64,000 bases of DNA. Origin: Zasmidium citrigriseum (taxonomy: Eukaryota > Ascomycota > Dothideomycetes > Mycosphaerellales > Mycosphaerellaceae). How positions within the stretch are numbered: position 1 is the first letter of the stretch; each line of letters opens with the position of its first letter. The notes under the pieces were generated by a model that made no database searches, had not been told where the DNA came from, and was given only the letters and a program-made list of their open reading frames with translations. The stretch is from assembly GCA_002786025.1 (NCBI GenBank), contig NHNW01000067.1, forward strand, positions 1 to 64,000, written 5' to 3'. The translations under genes were made by a program, and so were the position numbers. Positions 1 through 13,300 of the stretch are shown here, one piece after another.

Positions 1-3000
1 TAGATATAAAGCGAATAAAGTATATAGTATAAGCTAAGGACTAACCGCGCTAGGATATAGCTATTTAAAGTCTTATATAGGTAAATTTCTACCTTAAAGA
101 TATATATTTAATTAATAATTAGTCTATCTCTAAAGATAGATAGATATATATTAATAGTAGTCGATATTTAATCGCTTAAAACTAGATAAAAATTAAGTAA
201 TTTTAATTAATAGAGCCGCTCTTCCCTTCTAAAATCTAAGACTATATCTTTATCGAACCTTCCCCTATAACTAGCTAAGCTTTACGCTAATCTAGCCCCT
301 TTAGTTAAGGAGGATAGTAGACTAAAACTTATATAATTATACGAAGCGTAAGTTAACCTTAGTTATATAGTAATAGTACTTAATAGTATTTACTCTCTTA
401 TATAGTCCTAGTTAATAGTAAGTAACTTCCCCCTTATCTTTATATCTAGGTACCCCTTTCTACTTCCCTATAAATAGTCCTTTATAATTTACTCTACTCT
501 TTTATTAGGGTTCTTATACTTAATATCGTTATCTTTAGTATCTTTATACTTACTTATATTTTCTACGCTTACTATTAAATAGCGTAAGTTATAAATATAT
601 CTCGTACTACTATCTTCGAGTATCTCTCCTAATACTACTTAGATAACTACGAGTTCGGGTAAAGGCTAAAGGAGACTAAACTAGAATAAGGACAATTCTA
701 AAGATACGATATAGATACGAGATATAATAAGGAGAAAGGAGAAAAGCTAATAGTAGGGCCGAGTAAGATAAGAGTAGTAGCTTATACTTATAGGTTAGCC
801 TAATATTATATTACGAGATCGAACTAACCGAAAAGGCTACTTTCCCTCTAATATAGAATCTTTCTTAGATCTTAATACTATCCGGATACTTAGGGTATAC
901 GCTATACGCTATATATACTTACCCCTATATATACGATAGTAACTCTAGCTACGCCTAATATTTAGCTAACGATATATCTAATAGCCTTATTAAAGGTCGC
1001 GTATACTAACTAGTTTACGGAAAGCCTTAACTATATCGTTAACGCGCGTTCTAGAGGTTATTACCTTTTAGAGTAGCGAAAGCGTTCTACTTAACGATTA
1101 TAAGGTCCTTAAACCTACTCCTACTATAGACTACCGCTTAGATCTCTAGCTTATAGAGTATACTAGTAAGCGTATATAGGAAGCTACCCCTAGAGTAATA
1201 TTTATTAATATTCTTCGGCTAAATCGAGGCGTATCTTAAAGACTATCTAGCTCTAGCCGCGAGACTCTATACTACTATTCTTATATAGGATAATATAAAG
1301 CCTAGTACCTATAGTAGCGACTAGGTACTAGTTAGTAGCGTTAGTATAAATATATAAGAGTAAGGGAGCGAAGAGTTTTATCTTATAGGAAGTATTTATA
1401 ATAGGCTAGAGTATTTAACTAGTACTAGACTAATATATCTAGCTTAGCTCTACCTCTACTTAGAGTATAGGAGATATTTCGATCGCTATATATTATCTTA
1501 TTAACTAGAATAAATAGATAAGCGTTTATAGAGAGACCTACTAAGACTAATATAGCCCTATAACCTACCTAGAGGGCGTTATAATATAAATCTTATATAC
1601 CTCTCTATGTATTTTACTCTCCTACTACGACTATCGTATCTCTATTAGACTTATTAAATCTTTTCCGTACGAGAATACGGCGTTCCTAGAGACGTAATCT
1701 ATTCTTAACGAGCTATTCCTTACTATATAATATAAGTAGTCTCCTCCTTAAAGTTATAGAGCTAGCGTAATAGGCGTAAAACTATCCTCGCCTAGTCTTT
1801 AACCTATTCTTTTAAGATTAGCGGGAAAATAACTATAAGTAAATCGTCTTTAATAAGCCTAAAGCCTTACTTCGAGTCCTAGAGAAGAGATTTAGAGGCT
1901 AATAATACGCCTAGCGATTCTATCTACGACTCTAACGAAGATACTTTAATACTATTAAAAGCCTACCTACCTAGCCCCTCGCCTAATCCTAATTACGAAA
2001 ATAGCTTAAGAGAAAGTTCTAGAAGGCGAGAAGTTAAGGAAATACCCGAGATATATATATAAATATTTATAGAAGTAAAGGAGATTCGCTAGGTCGCCCT
2101 AAAGCGAATTATAAAGGAGTAGTTACGCGCGATCTTTCCTATACGAAGGACTTAGAATCTATATAACTAGTATAAAAAGAATCTAAGGCTTACGCTAGAT
2201 TAGTAGCCTAAATAGCTTTATAGATATCGCTAGCTAGATATACTAAATTATATAGGTAAGTACTTAGAGTATCCTAGGTCTAGCTATATATAATAAATAT
2301 AATAGCCCGTTAAAGTACTAATAGGAGCGGTTAGAGCGTAGATCTTTAGCTTTATATTTACTATGTCTTCGACTAACCGTTAGAGATTTAAGGATATAGA
2401 AGTAACTAGAATAGTCGCTAACGTTTATAGCTACCCGAAACTATAAGTAGATAGTACTCTTATAGAGATCTTATCGTCCTAACGATATCTTAAAAGACTA
2501 GACCTACCTTAGCGATTTAGATAGAAGTACGCTCGAGAGGGATAGGACTATATTATAGAATATTTATAACCTCGTAGAAGAGGAGGAGCGTCTTAGTATA
2601 TCTATTCCTATCGTAATAAACCCTAGCTAGATATACTACCTCTATTCCTTACTTTATTAGTCCGTATTATTAAGCTAAGAAGATATTATAGATATAAAGC
2701 TAATAGTAAGGAGGCTCTATATTAGGCTCTAATTATTTTAGGACGAATAAGGTAATACTACTAAGCGGCGTTATACTACCTAATATAATAAGTCTATTAT
2801 TAAGATCGCTTATACTAATAGACCTAATAACTAATAAACCGTCTCGGTTATATAAACGTAAGTAAACGGATAATAAATTTAATAAGTCGATTCTATATAA
2901 GAAGACTACTAAGCGACTTAAATATTTAAAATAATACGAGTAAGATCGTATCGCTATATAAGGTCTATCTACTTCTAAAGCTTACGAGATAAGACTATCT

Positions 3001-5650
3001 AGTAATAGTATAATAGTCTCTAACGACCCTATAGGCTAGACTAAGGATAGGTAGTAGTATAGCGAGGAGTCTTATTACCCTAGTACTATATATACGAGTT
3101 TAATAAAATAGTCGACGATAGTAGTTAATACTATAGAGCGATATACTATTAAAGTATATAATACGATCTATAACGAATAGTATAACTAGATCTAAACGGA
3201 CCTCGCTTAGGGATTAGATATAATAACCCTAATACTAAATACTTTAGGAATAGAATATTAATTTAAGATTAAGTAGTATATTAGCCTTAACTAGACGGCT
3301 AAGGGATAGCGACTTTTCTTCGTTTTAGCGAACTAGGAAAGGGAACGATACTTAATTATAGCTATATATATAGTTTAGTAATAGTACTAAGGATAAGAGC
3401 TAATCCGATAATTTATAGTATTATATTAACTAACTAGAGAGTTTAATACCCGCTAATAGCGCGGTTAAGTCCTATAGCTTAATATAACTAAAGTCGCTAA
3501 ATTTAAGGTTCTATATACTAAGCGTAGTACTATACTACGTAATAATTAAAGCTCCGCCTACGAGCGCTCTAATAGACTAGTAATCTAGAACCTAGCGTTA
3601 AGTAAGAGGTCTAGCCTAGTATAAATACCCTAGTACTATAGACTAGTACTAACTAAATATACTACGGACTTATAAGTATAGTATATAAAACTACTATATA
3701 GCTAACTTAAAGTAGTATCGCTTAGTACTTTACTAATCTACTATCTCTTCGCTACGATAGTAATTAAAACTATAACTACTACCTTAAAAATAACTAAAGA
3801 GAAATACCTATATTATATATATATATAGACGCCTCTAACTAAAGGGAGATATTAGAATCCCTACTATAGCCTCTACGTAGTATATACTCTAGAGCGAGTA
3901 CTCGCTAACCTTTACGAGGAAATCGATCTAATTTAAGCCTAATATATTAAGAACGATCTAGGCCTATAGTAAGCCTATAGCGCCTTTAAGAACGGACTAT
4001 ATACTATAGCCTAAGTCTTAGCGGATACTAAGACTATAGACGCTATCTATTAGTAGTTAATTAGATACTACTTAACTAAGAGGGAGGAGGTACTAAAGAA
4101 CGCTAAGAGAAAGTCGAAACGGGAGGTAAAGCGGGCGTACTATAGATTATAACGTATTTAGTAAGTTAGCGTAGTATATAGTCGTCGAAATCTAAGAGAA
4201 ATAGAATATAGATTTAAAGAAAGGATAAGATTCCTTATAGAAGGGCCGATTTCCTAGCGTATAAGACTAGTAGATCGTAGAAGGATAGGATATAGCTATA
4301 GCTTAATTAATAGAGGGATAATATATAGCTAGAGCTCGATTAACGTAGTATCCTAGGCTAAGGGGAGTATAATAGCCTATAAAGTTAGTAAGTAAGAGGC
4401 TTACTATAAAACTACTAGAATATTAATACGCTCTTATAGAAAGTCTAGAATTCGTTACTCTACCTTCTCTAGTTAGGACGCTTAACCTACTTCGTTTCTT
4501 AGTCTTCGCCCTAGTTAGCGCGGTATTAAAGTATTCGATTAATTATATATAATTACTAAACCTATAACCTTTAACGTAATTAGGGAAGACGAGCTCTAGT
4601 CCTTATTTACTCTACGCTCGCCTATATAGCGATATCGGTTATTATTAGTCGTAATAGGATAGCTAAGTATCTCTATTAGGACTACTAACTTATATATATT
4701 AATAATCCGATTAATAGTACCCTCTAAAGCCTCGATATATCCCGTAAGATATATAATAGCTCCCTAGAGCTATACGATCCTATAATAAGATTCGATAAGT
4801 AGCTCCTCTAGACGATAGATATTTATATCGTACTCGTCCTTAGCGGAATTAGACCGCGTATAGATATAATAAGATATATCTAGTTTAGTTACTAATATCG
4901 CTAATAACTACTTAATTATATATAGAAGGATAATATCTCCTATAGAGAGGCCTTAGCTATAGCTTTAAGTTAGCTCGATATTAGCTTAGTTAGCCTAGTA
5001 GCTAGCCTAGCGGAAGCTACGCCTAGAATAGACTAGCGGCCGACTAGGCGGAGCGGCTCGACGAATTCTCCTACTTTACCTCGACTTTATTATTATTATT
5101 ATACTCGAGCTATTAACCTATAGTTATTTACTAAACTTCCCGCCCTAGGTAAGGATATTACTACTATCCCTATATAGCGATATTAATACTTAGCCCTACT
5201 CCGAGCTAGTAACGCTCTCTAGCGGATAGTATAGATAAAAATCGGGGAATATACGTAAGAATAGCCGCTAATAGGAGCTATAACGATACGACCTAAGTAC
5301 GCTAGGCGCCTATTAATCGACCTAATCTCGAGCTAGTAGTATAACCTTTAATTTTTTCTAGCCTATAGGACTTACCGAAAGGAGCGATAGGTCGATTATT
5401 AGTTCTAACTAAAGCTAGATACTAGAGCGGCTTATATAACGATAGATATATATATTAGTATAGAAACCGCCTAGGCGTACCCGAAATACTACGATATAGA
5501 TCGATTAGGCCCTAGAAGTTATAGTAGAGTAGTCTACGACGTAGCTCTAATCCTTAATTTACGATCTAAGCGACTATTATACGACGGACTTCGCCGCTAA
5601 CCTATAAGCTAACGAGAGTATAGGAGTAGACTACAATATAATAATCGGAT
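1..5650. other. Unassigned RIP-degraded sequence
   Basis: I found no intact gene or RNA. Some stretches read as former coding sequence on the plus strand if TAG/TAA are taken as mutated glutamine, arginine or tryptophan codons; one example at about 1,850-2,270 has a hydrophilic, Asp/Asn/Ser/Glu-rich reading. I cannot assign these to a family. No terminal repeats were recognised, so element boundaries are unknown. Confidence 0.5.
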
Positions 5651-5658
5651 ATATACTA

Positions 5659-6014
5659 GACTAACTACTACTTATCTACTATATTAGCGGCCCTATATAC
5701 TAGTATAATAGTATAGGATTAGATTATAATATATTTCTTTCTACTCTTCTTAGCTCTAGATAGCTAGTTATTAATAAAATACTAAGTATTTACCTAATCG
5801 GGCTCTATAAATAGCGGTAGAGTATCTTACGACTATCGTATAGCGAACCGCCGATTACGTAAGCTAGTAAGGGTATAGGAGAGGATTACGATAATATTAT
5901 CTAGCTATAGGACTAACTACTATATATTAGCTATATTAGCGGCTCTATATACTAATATAATAGTATAGGAGCGGATTATAATATATTTCTTTCTATTCTT
6001 CTCGGCTCTAGATA
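5659..6014. repeat. Pair of ~105-bp direct repeats, spacing 252 bp
   Basis: A segment at about 5,659-5,762 recurs at about 5,911-6,014. Both copies contain the shared strings ATATTAGCGG (5,681 and 5,933) and AGTATAGGA followed by a run ending near CTCTAGAT. Differences between copies are mostly C/T and G/A, as expected after RIP. The repeat probably belongs to an internal or terminal part of a degraded element; no gene is associated with it. Confidence 0.6.
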
Positions 6015-8640
6015 CTAGTCCTCTTTAACCTATATACTAAGCCTTAGCGTATATATATAAATAATAAACTCTATACGATAGTTCTTTAAGCCTCTATTAC
6101 TTTACCCTAATACCTTTACTACTTTAAAAAGGTAATTAGCTAGTACTTCGTAATAGTATAGTAATACTTACTAGATATCTAGGTCTACTCTTAACTAATA
6201 ATTAGAAGTTATTCTAGCCGTAAAAGACTACTAGCTATCTACTAGTAAACGTAATAGCCTATAGGAAAAAAATAATATAGGATAGTCGTATTAGAGGATA
6301 GTCTATACTACTATACTAGATACTCGGCTAGAAGCCCCTAGACTAAGATTATAGAGTAGTATCTCTATAGATAGTACGTATACGGTACGACTATAAGGAC
6401 GATATATAAGTATAATTACTACGTCCCTAGCTATAAGAGCCTATCTCTTTATAATTATTAGTATACGTAATCTCTCTAATATCTTAGATACTACTAATAT
6501 TCTAGACGTAATTAGAAGCGCTTATATACTTTAGGTATAGTCGTACGCTTAGACTCGCTATAAGTAAACGCTAAAGCTAAGTTCCGCCTAAAAAGCCTAA
6601 ACTAGGGTATAGTAGGACTATAGATTTTAATACGAATATATTAGGACATTATTATAATAACTAACGCGAGATAGACGCGTAGGACGTAGTCTAACGCGAG
6701 TCCGACGAAGACCTACTACTCGGTCCTTATATCTTTACGTCTTAATATATTATCGTACCTAATAACTCTAAGTATCTAACCTCTACTATTACGGATAAGC
6801 TAGTACTTAGTCTAGTAGCGAACGTACTAGCTCCTAGCGTAATATTAAAGGCTATAAGAGAAGCGGCCGCTAATATTAATAAGGAATATATAGCGGTTTT
6901 ATAGGGGATCGTAGTAGGACCCGTCGAATTATATAGCGTAATATACTAACCTCGATAATATTTAGGTAGGTATAATATACCTTTCTTTATACTACCTAGT
7001 TTAGCGGTACTAGATAGGTAGTCCCTATAACGCGACGCGTCGATAAGGCTTATTTATAATATAGGTTAATCTTAAGGGCGGATAGGCTTAGATATCGTTC
7101 TAATAGCCTTTCCCTCTCTCCTTATTACGACTATTTCTTTACTTAGTAATCTTTAAGTCTTAACGTAAAGACTAGGCTTTTAGTACTAGAAGAGTCGTCC
7201 TAAGCTAGAATATAAATTATAGATATAGGAGATAATAGGGTAGGTATATATATAAGACTAGTATAGGTATTATTAAGCTAACTCTATAGTACCCCCGATA
7301 TACTTCGAAGACTATACGATATAATATTTCTTCCTCGAAAGCCTTAATCCTACTAGTTCCCCCTTAGAAGAAGATAAGTTAATAGCGGTAAATAGGTTAA
7401 TAGACCTACGAAATCTATACTTCTCTCCCCTAGGGTTAGAAAAGTCCTTAACTAGTACTAATACGTATTACGATATCGACTTAGATATAACTTATATTAT
7501 ATTTAGTAAGTTTCTCGTAGATAAGCTAATATTAGTAATAGACGATACTCGCGCTATTTAAAATTATCTATAGGATACTTTTAACTCCTTTATATAGGAT
7601 TTTTTAGGCGCCTACGTAGTACTAGACGGTCCTTATATAGGATATATATATATATATTAATATAGTACCTTCGAATAAAGTTATAATATCTATAATAGTA
7701 TCCCGCTAGGTACGACGATAGTCGATATAAGCGAGATAGAAGTCCTACTATACTAACTCTATAATAGTCGCTAGGGAGCTTTTAATACCCTTAACTAGAG
7801 TAATATAGTTACCCGCTCGATCCTAGATAGTCTTTTTAACCTTATACCTATATATAACTATAATATATTAGAAGTAACTTACGATATACTAGAACCTACC
7901 TACTAAAGTATACTAATAATAAATATAGGTTAAGTATAAGCGCCGTAATATACTTTCTATAATAATTAACGAAACCTAGTCGATCCTATTAACCTAATAT
8001 AGATAAGTACGTACTAGTTAGCTATATACGAGGTTAGGGAAGTATATATAAATATAGATATAGACGAGGATATAGATACGTAAGTCCCTTATAGGATTAT
8101 AGTATAGAGAGCTAGCGCTAACTAACCTTATATAGGTCTCTAGAAAAGATTAGACTTTAATTCTAAATATACGGATACTTAGACCATACTTAACCTAATT
8201 ATATAATAGGAATACCTAGTAGCTCCTCCCTCGATATAGATAACTTATACGAAGACTTTAAACTACTAGACGTAGGTACCCTTAGCGACGTAACGGGGGA
8301 GCTAGGGGATTACGACTATATAAGTAAAATATAGCTTACTTTATCCTATCCGCTTTAGATATCGCCCTAATATAATAACTAAATATATTAGAATACGTAA
8401 GTATTATAAAGCTATAACCTAGATCCCTATAAATTAATTACTAATAAAGATAAAGCGTCTCTCGAACGAGCCCTAATAGAGCTTAAGTAGGGCGCGAACT
8501 AGAGACTAGAGCTTATAGAACTCTAAGGATTCGAATAAGTCTAGTATATACGTTTTAAAGTATACCTAAAGGAAGTTAAGGATTATATTAAGAGGATCTA
8601 GTAGAAGAAGCTAGTTATATAGTACGTCTATAAGCTTATT
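6015..8640. other. Unassigned RIP-degraded sequence with coding-like frames
   Basis: No intact gene. A plus-strand reading at about 7,330-7,960 is largely open when TAG/TAA are read through and has mixed, protein-like composition, but I do not recognise its family. Its frame differs from that of the helicase relic downstream, so it is either a different gene or separated from it by an intron or indel. Confidence 0.4.
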
Positions 8641-11600
8641 AAGCGATACTAAAATAACGGTAGCTCGTACGAGGCTAACGAGGTTATTATTACCGAGCTT
8701 AACCTTAAAGCTATCTACTTTAAGAGATCTACTTCTATAAAAGATAAGAGAGTAAATAATATAGTTAAGCTATAGATACGTTATTATACTAGCGAGTTAA
8801 ATAATAGAAAATAGCGCTAGGTTATAGATTATATATAAAGGTATCGCGAATAGATAAAGCGAATATATTAAGTCGAAAGAGGAGAGGTCTAAGGGCTATT
8901 AATAGTTTATAACGGAGACGCCTAAAACTTACTAGTAAGTATATAGCCGTAGTAGTTATAAGTACTTCTATATAATATAGCTAATAGTAAAGGTCTAGGG
9001 AGCCCGTAACTATCTCGCTCTAGTAAAAGCGGCCTATATAATTTAGATACGCTAATTTAATAATTAACTAGACTAAAGCCTACCTAAGCCTTTATACTAA
9101 CTACTATATCTAGACTATAACCCGAAGGATAGTTATATCTTAGGCGCCTAGTCCTAGGTCTTAAATTCGCGTAACTTAGAATTTTCTTCGTATAACCGAA
9201 AGTAATAGTAGTCGAACGCTCTATATAGCTTCTTTATAAAGCTAACCGAATCTACTAAAGTCTAGGTAAACGAGACGTTATAACTAGCCTACTATTAAAA
9301 TCTAGGTCGTTTAAAGCCTAGAGCTAGTCGAGCGACGAATATAACGCTAATAATAGCTATATAGAGGTATTTAAAGAGCTTCTATAATACTAGGCTACTA
9401 CTTAATAGATATGTTATTTTCTAGTAACCGCGAACGAGCTATCTAATTATTCCTCTAAGTATCTCCCTACTACGGATCGAGACCTATCTAGCGTCCTTTA
9501 GTAGGCTCTATAATTAAGAACCGAACCCTTACTAGTAGAGCCTATAAGAGCTATACCTAAGATAATAATAATAACTAGTACTAGCGAGTAGGACTTTATA
9601 GCTATAGTATCCTCCTCGTTATAGCCTAAGTAGCTTATAGCCTTAAGTACTACTACGTCGACTAAGGACTCCCTACGAATAGTCTTAATAGACCTTACGG
9701 ATATACCTATAGTATATACTAGGCTTTAGTAAAGGACCTTATTTAAATATATATTACTAAAGTAATAGACCTAAGTATCTTTAAACGTAAATACGGACAC
9801 TTAGCCGCTAAATACGCCCTTAAAATACCTAGACTATTACGAACTTAATAGAACGGCTCTTCCTACGTTTATCTACCCTATTAATCTTAGGATAGCCTAA
9901 GAATACTAATTTAATATTATCTCTAATAGTCTCCTCTAAAATACGCTTATCTCGCCTCCTATAGGACTAGGTAAGCCCTTTATTATAGCTACCTTTATAT
10001 TAAACTACTATCGATAGACCTTACGATCCTAGTTAATATTCTTAGTACTAACCCGACCTCTTATTACTTAGTAGATAGAAACCTACTTTAACGTTATAGG
10101 AATACTAGAGAGCGATAGCGTACTAATAACTAGAACGATACTAGTAAATATATATAAGGGGCTCTAGGAGACGAAGTAGGTATTCTTCTATATACCTTAA
10201 ACGATTATAAACGATCTTAAAGCTAGCCTTTATAGCTCTAAGAGGATCGTTCTTCTAATTATAGACGAGGTATATAGGGCGATAGGATCGTATACTTATA
10301 TAGAGGTAGTCTCTATTATATATTAAACTAGTTACGTATTTTAAGTACTCGCGCTTACTACTACCCCTAGTTTAAGTATCGAGGTAGTATAAGCTATAAT
10401 CGATAATTTAGTAATCGTATATATAGAAGTTTGTACTAAGGAGTTACCCGATCTAAAGAGGTATACCTACTAGAAAGCTATTAAACTTAAGATCTTTAAC
10501 TATAGTAACTAATAGTCTTATCTTATAGATCGGTTCTTAGAGGTTCTTCGACTATTTATAGAGTAGCTTTATACCTAGAAGGCGTTTTAGACGAAAGATA
10601 CGATAAAGCTAAGCGCTTATAGTTTAATTAGATTATATTAAGCGTAGGTACGATCTAATACTAGGCGTAAAGTACTAATAACGGTTAAGAGCGTAATTAA
10701 CGCGATTTTTAAAGTCCTATTAACTATCGCGTACGTAATTAGCTTATTAAAGTTTTATAGTATTAGTTAATTCTATAGGATATTATAGACGTTCTAGCTA
10801 GAAGTATAGAGAGGGGAGGTAAAGGGTAGACTAGCCTTAGATATTATTTAGTCTAACTACTTTATAGAGATAATAGATACTATATCTAAGTAGATCGACT
10901 CTCTAGAGTTTACTAGTTACCCTAAGCTAGACTACTTAGAAGATATTATACTATAATATTTTACCTACGCTAATAATAGTAGTACCTTATAGACTAAGGT
11001 AATAATCTTTATAAATTCTTAGGAGACTACCTATAAGATCTATCGAGTTTTAAGTAAGTACGTACTAACTATCTAATATTATCCCTTCGTTAGCTAAGCG
11101 AAGACGAAGAAATAGCTAGGTATAGAATAGAGGTAATAGCTTAAAGTTATTAAGAGCTTTAAAGACGGCTATTTTAATATACTCGTAGTAACGTCTATTA
11201 GTAAAGAGGGACTCGATATTAGGATAGTCGACCTTATCGTATACTATAATATATTACTATCGCTAGTAAGGATACTATAACGTATTAGTCGTACTAGCCG
11301 TAAATAAATTAGGCCCTAAGTATATATTCCTAATAAGAGATAAAGAGTAATAGGGCTATACTAAGGTACTAGACGCCTATCGTTATCTCTAGAGAAGTAT
11401 TATAGATACCTCTCGCTACTTATTTCTAAGAAGGAAGAGTCTACGGATACTACTAGATAATATCTAGCTAATAGCTAATATATAGCTTATTACTAGCCTA
11501 CTAAGAATAGTAGGCGCCCCGTTATAGATCGAATATATTATAGATTTCTCGAGAATAATAGCTAGAAAAAGGCGATAGCTAATAGTAGTAAATTAATATA
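8640..11600 (+). pseudogene. RIP-inactivated MPH1/FANCM-type DNA helicase relic
   Basis: One plus-strand frame, read through TAG/TAA, runs from about 8,640 to 11,600 without an indel. From about 9,862 it matches the order of motifs of the fungal MPH1 (FANCM-like) 3'-5' DNA helicase: a lead-in resembling NLR..EY.FNI, Walker A read as GLGKPF at 9,964 (Thr replaced by Pro), the FVAP/TRPL-type motif Ia, the DEAH box read as DEVYRA at 10,264 (two CpA-to-TpA changes), LTTTPS motif III near 10,350, an insert segment resembling NAIF.VL..IA near 10,690, and the C-terminal helicase motifs TSISKEGLDI (about 11,193) and a degraded QRIGRTGR near 11,280. The 10,264 and 11,206 motifs are exactly in phase with Walker A. 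MPH1 acts at stalled forks and recombination intermediates. The part before 9,700 is coding-like but I could not match it to MPH1. The relic is dead: dozens of in-frame stops, no start codon. Confidence 0.82.
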
Positions 11601-11780
11601 TAAGCTTTAATCCTAATTCTCGAATTAGATCTATATATACTATAGTTACAAAATAAATAGTAAGTTAGTATTTAAGCGGAGGAAGTAATAAGTAGTAGCC
11701 TACTATTATATATTATACTCTAAGAGCGTTAGCTAGTATATAATTATATATATCTACTAGAGGGAGCTACGCGGCCCCCC

Positions 11781-11993
11781 CTAGTAGATATATATACGCT
11801 AAGCTAGGCTCCTAGTAGAAAAGAGTAGAGCCTTTAACTTAGTAAGCGTAGTTTATAGAAAGGAAGTAGATACTATACTATATAATAGTTCCCTCCTAGT
11901 AGACGTATACGCGCTAAGCTAGGCTTCTAGTAGAAAAGAGTAGAGTCTTTAACTTAGTAAGCGTAGTTTATAGAAAGGAAGCGGATACTATAC
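11781..11993. repeat. Two-unit direct repeat, 98-bp units 115 bp apart
   Basis: Positions 11,781-11,878 and 11,896-11,993 are near identical; both begin CTAGTAGA and contain GCTAAGCTAGGC, AAGAGTAGAG and GTTTATAGAAAGGAAG, ending GATACTATAC. Differences are C/T or G/A. The repeat lies between the helicase relic and the LINE relic and may be 5' untranslated tandem repeats of the LINE, but that is inference. Confidence 0.75.
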
Positions 11994-11999
11994 CTAGTA

Positions 12000-13300
12000 A
12001 GTAGATATATATTATCGGCCGCGTCGTTATAATACTTATATACTATTCCTAAAAATAATTTCCTATATACTAGGTATAATATCCGTAACCGTACGTTAAA
12101 TAGTATATAAGAGCGAATACTTTCCTACTTCTCTTACTTCCTTTCCTTACTATTATTACTCCGAATTATTATCGAACTCCTTCCTAAAACTTATTCTCTA
12201 ATACTTAAGCTCTAGGGTAAGCGTACTTAGCTTTAAACCTTCTAATAATATAGCCGAATAGCTAACGATATATTATATCCTTCTAGTAGATAGATAGACG
12301 ACTTTTAATATATTCTATTATACGAGGACTATAGAAGAAGGTTATTTTCGCTTATAATTAATAATTATTATAGGGAATTCCTATTCTACCTCTAGTATAT
12401 ATAGTCGAGCGGACCTAAATACGGATTTATAAGAGACTATAAGAGTAAAATAGCCCTTAATACTACTCGATAAAGGTTATACTAGGTACTAAAAATAACT
12501 TCCTAATATCGAGAGCTACTCTATAGGATTATTAAGCTATAACTATATATTAATAACGCTTATCGATAGGCCGAGTACCTCGTAAACGAATATTTAAAAG
12601 ATCCTACGTAAAAGGTCGATTTTATAAAGGAAGACCTAGATAAGATTACCTAAGTATATTATAGAGCGCTAGTCGAAACTTTTAACTACGATCCGAGCTT
12701 ATTATATATAGGTTTCTAGTTAGATACTAACCCTATAGCCCCTAAAAAGCCTAATTAATCTAGATAGAAGGTTAAGTTCCTTAAAGAAGACTTAGATAGA
12801 GTTACCTTAAGGTATCGTAAGGCGCTAGCTAAATTACCTAACTATAACCTAGAACTACTATATATAGAACTTTAGTTATATATTAACCCTTCGTCTCTAT
12901 AGGACGATTAATTACCTAGCGGAAGTAGAGATTAAGCTATCTAGAGTAACGCCTAGTAACCCTTTCTACTATTTATAGTACTAAGAGAGGTACTTCTAAT
13001 CGAGCCTACGCGAGAACCCTTACTACTAGGTACTAACGATAGTTAGATATAGGATTATAGTAGGCTAACCTTATAGGACTCCGTAGCGTACGCTATAATA
13101 CTCCTAGTATAACCTAATTAAGAACTAATTAGTCTACCTTAGCTAGTTTATAGCCTTACTTATACTAGAGAGCCCTAGATTACGTAAGCGAGCTAGCGTT
13201 CTTCGACTATACCTATATTCGATAATACTAGCCTACTAGAGTAAGAAAGCCTACTTAAGTATCTAGAAGGAACGACTACTAGTTCTAAGCGCCTAGTAGT
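12000..13300 (+). other. RIP-degraded sequence, possible ORF1 region of LINE
   Basis: No intact gene. Coding-like plus-strand readings occur at about 12,270-12,900 and there is a basic stretch near 13,340. Position directly upstream of an endonuclease/reverse transcriptase frame would fit the first open reading frame of a LINE, but no CCHC knuckle could be seen, so the assignment is tentative. Confidence 0.35.
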
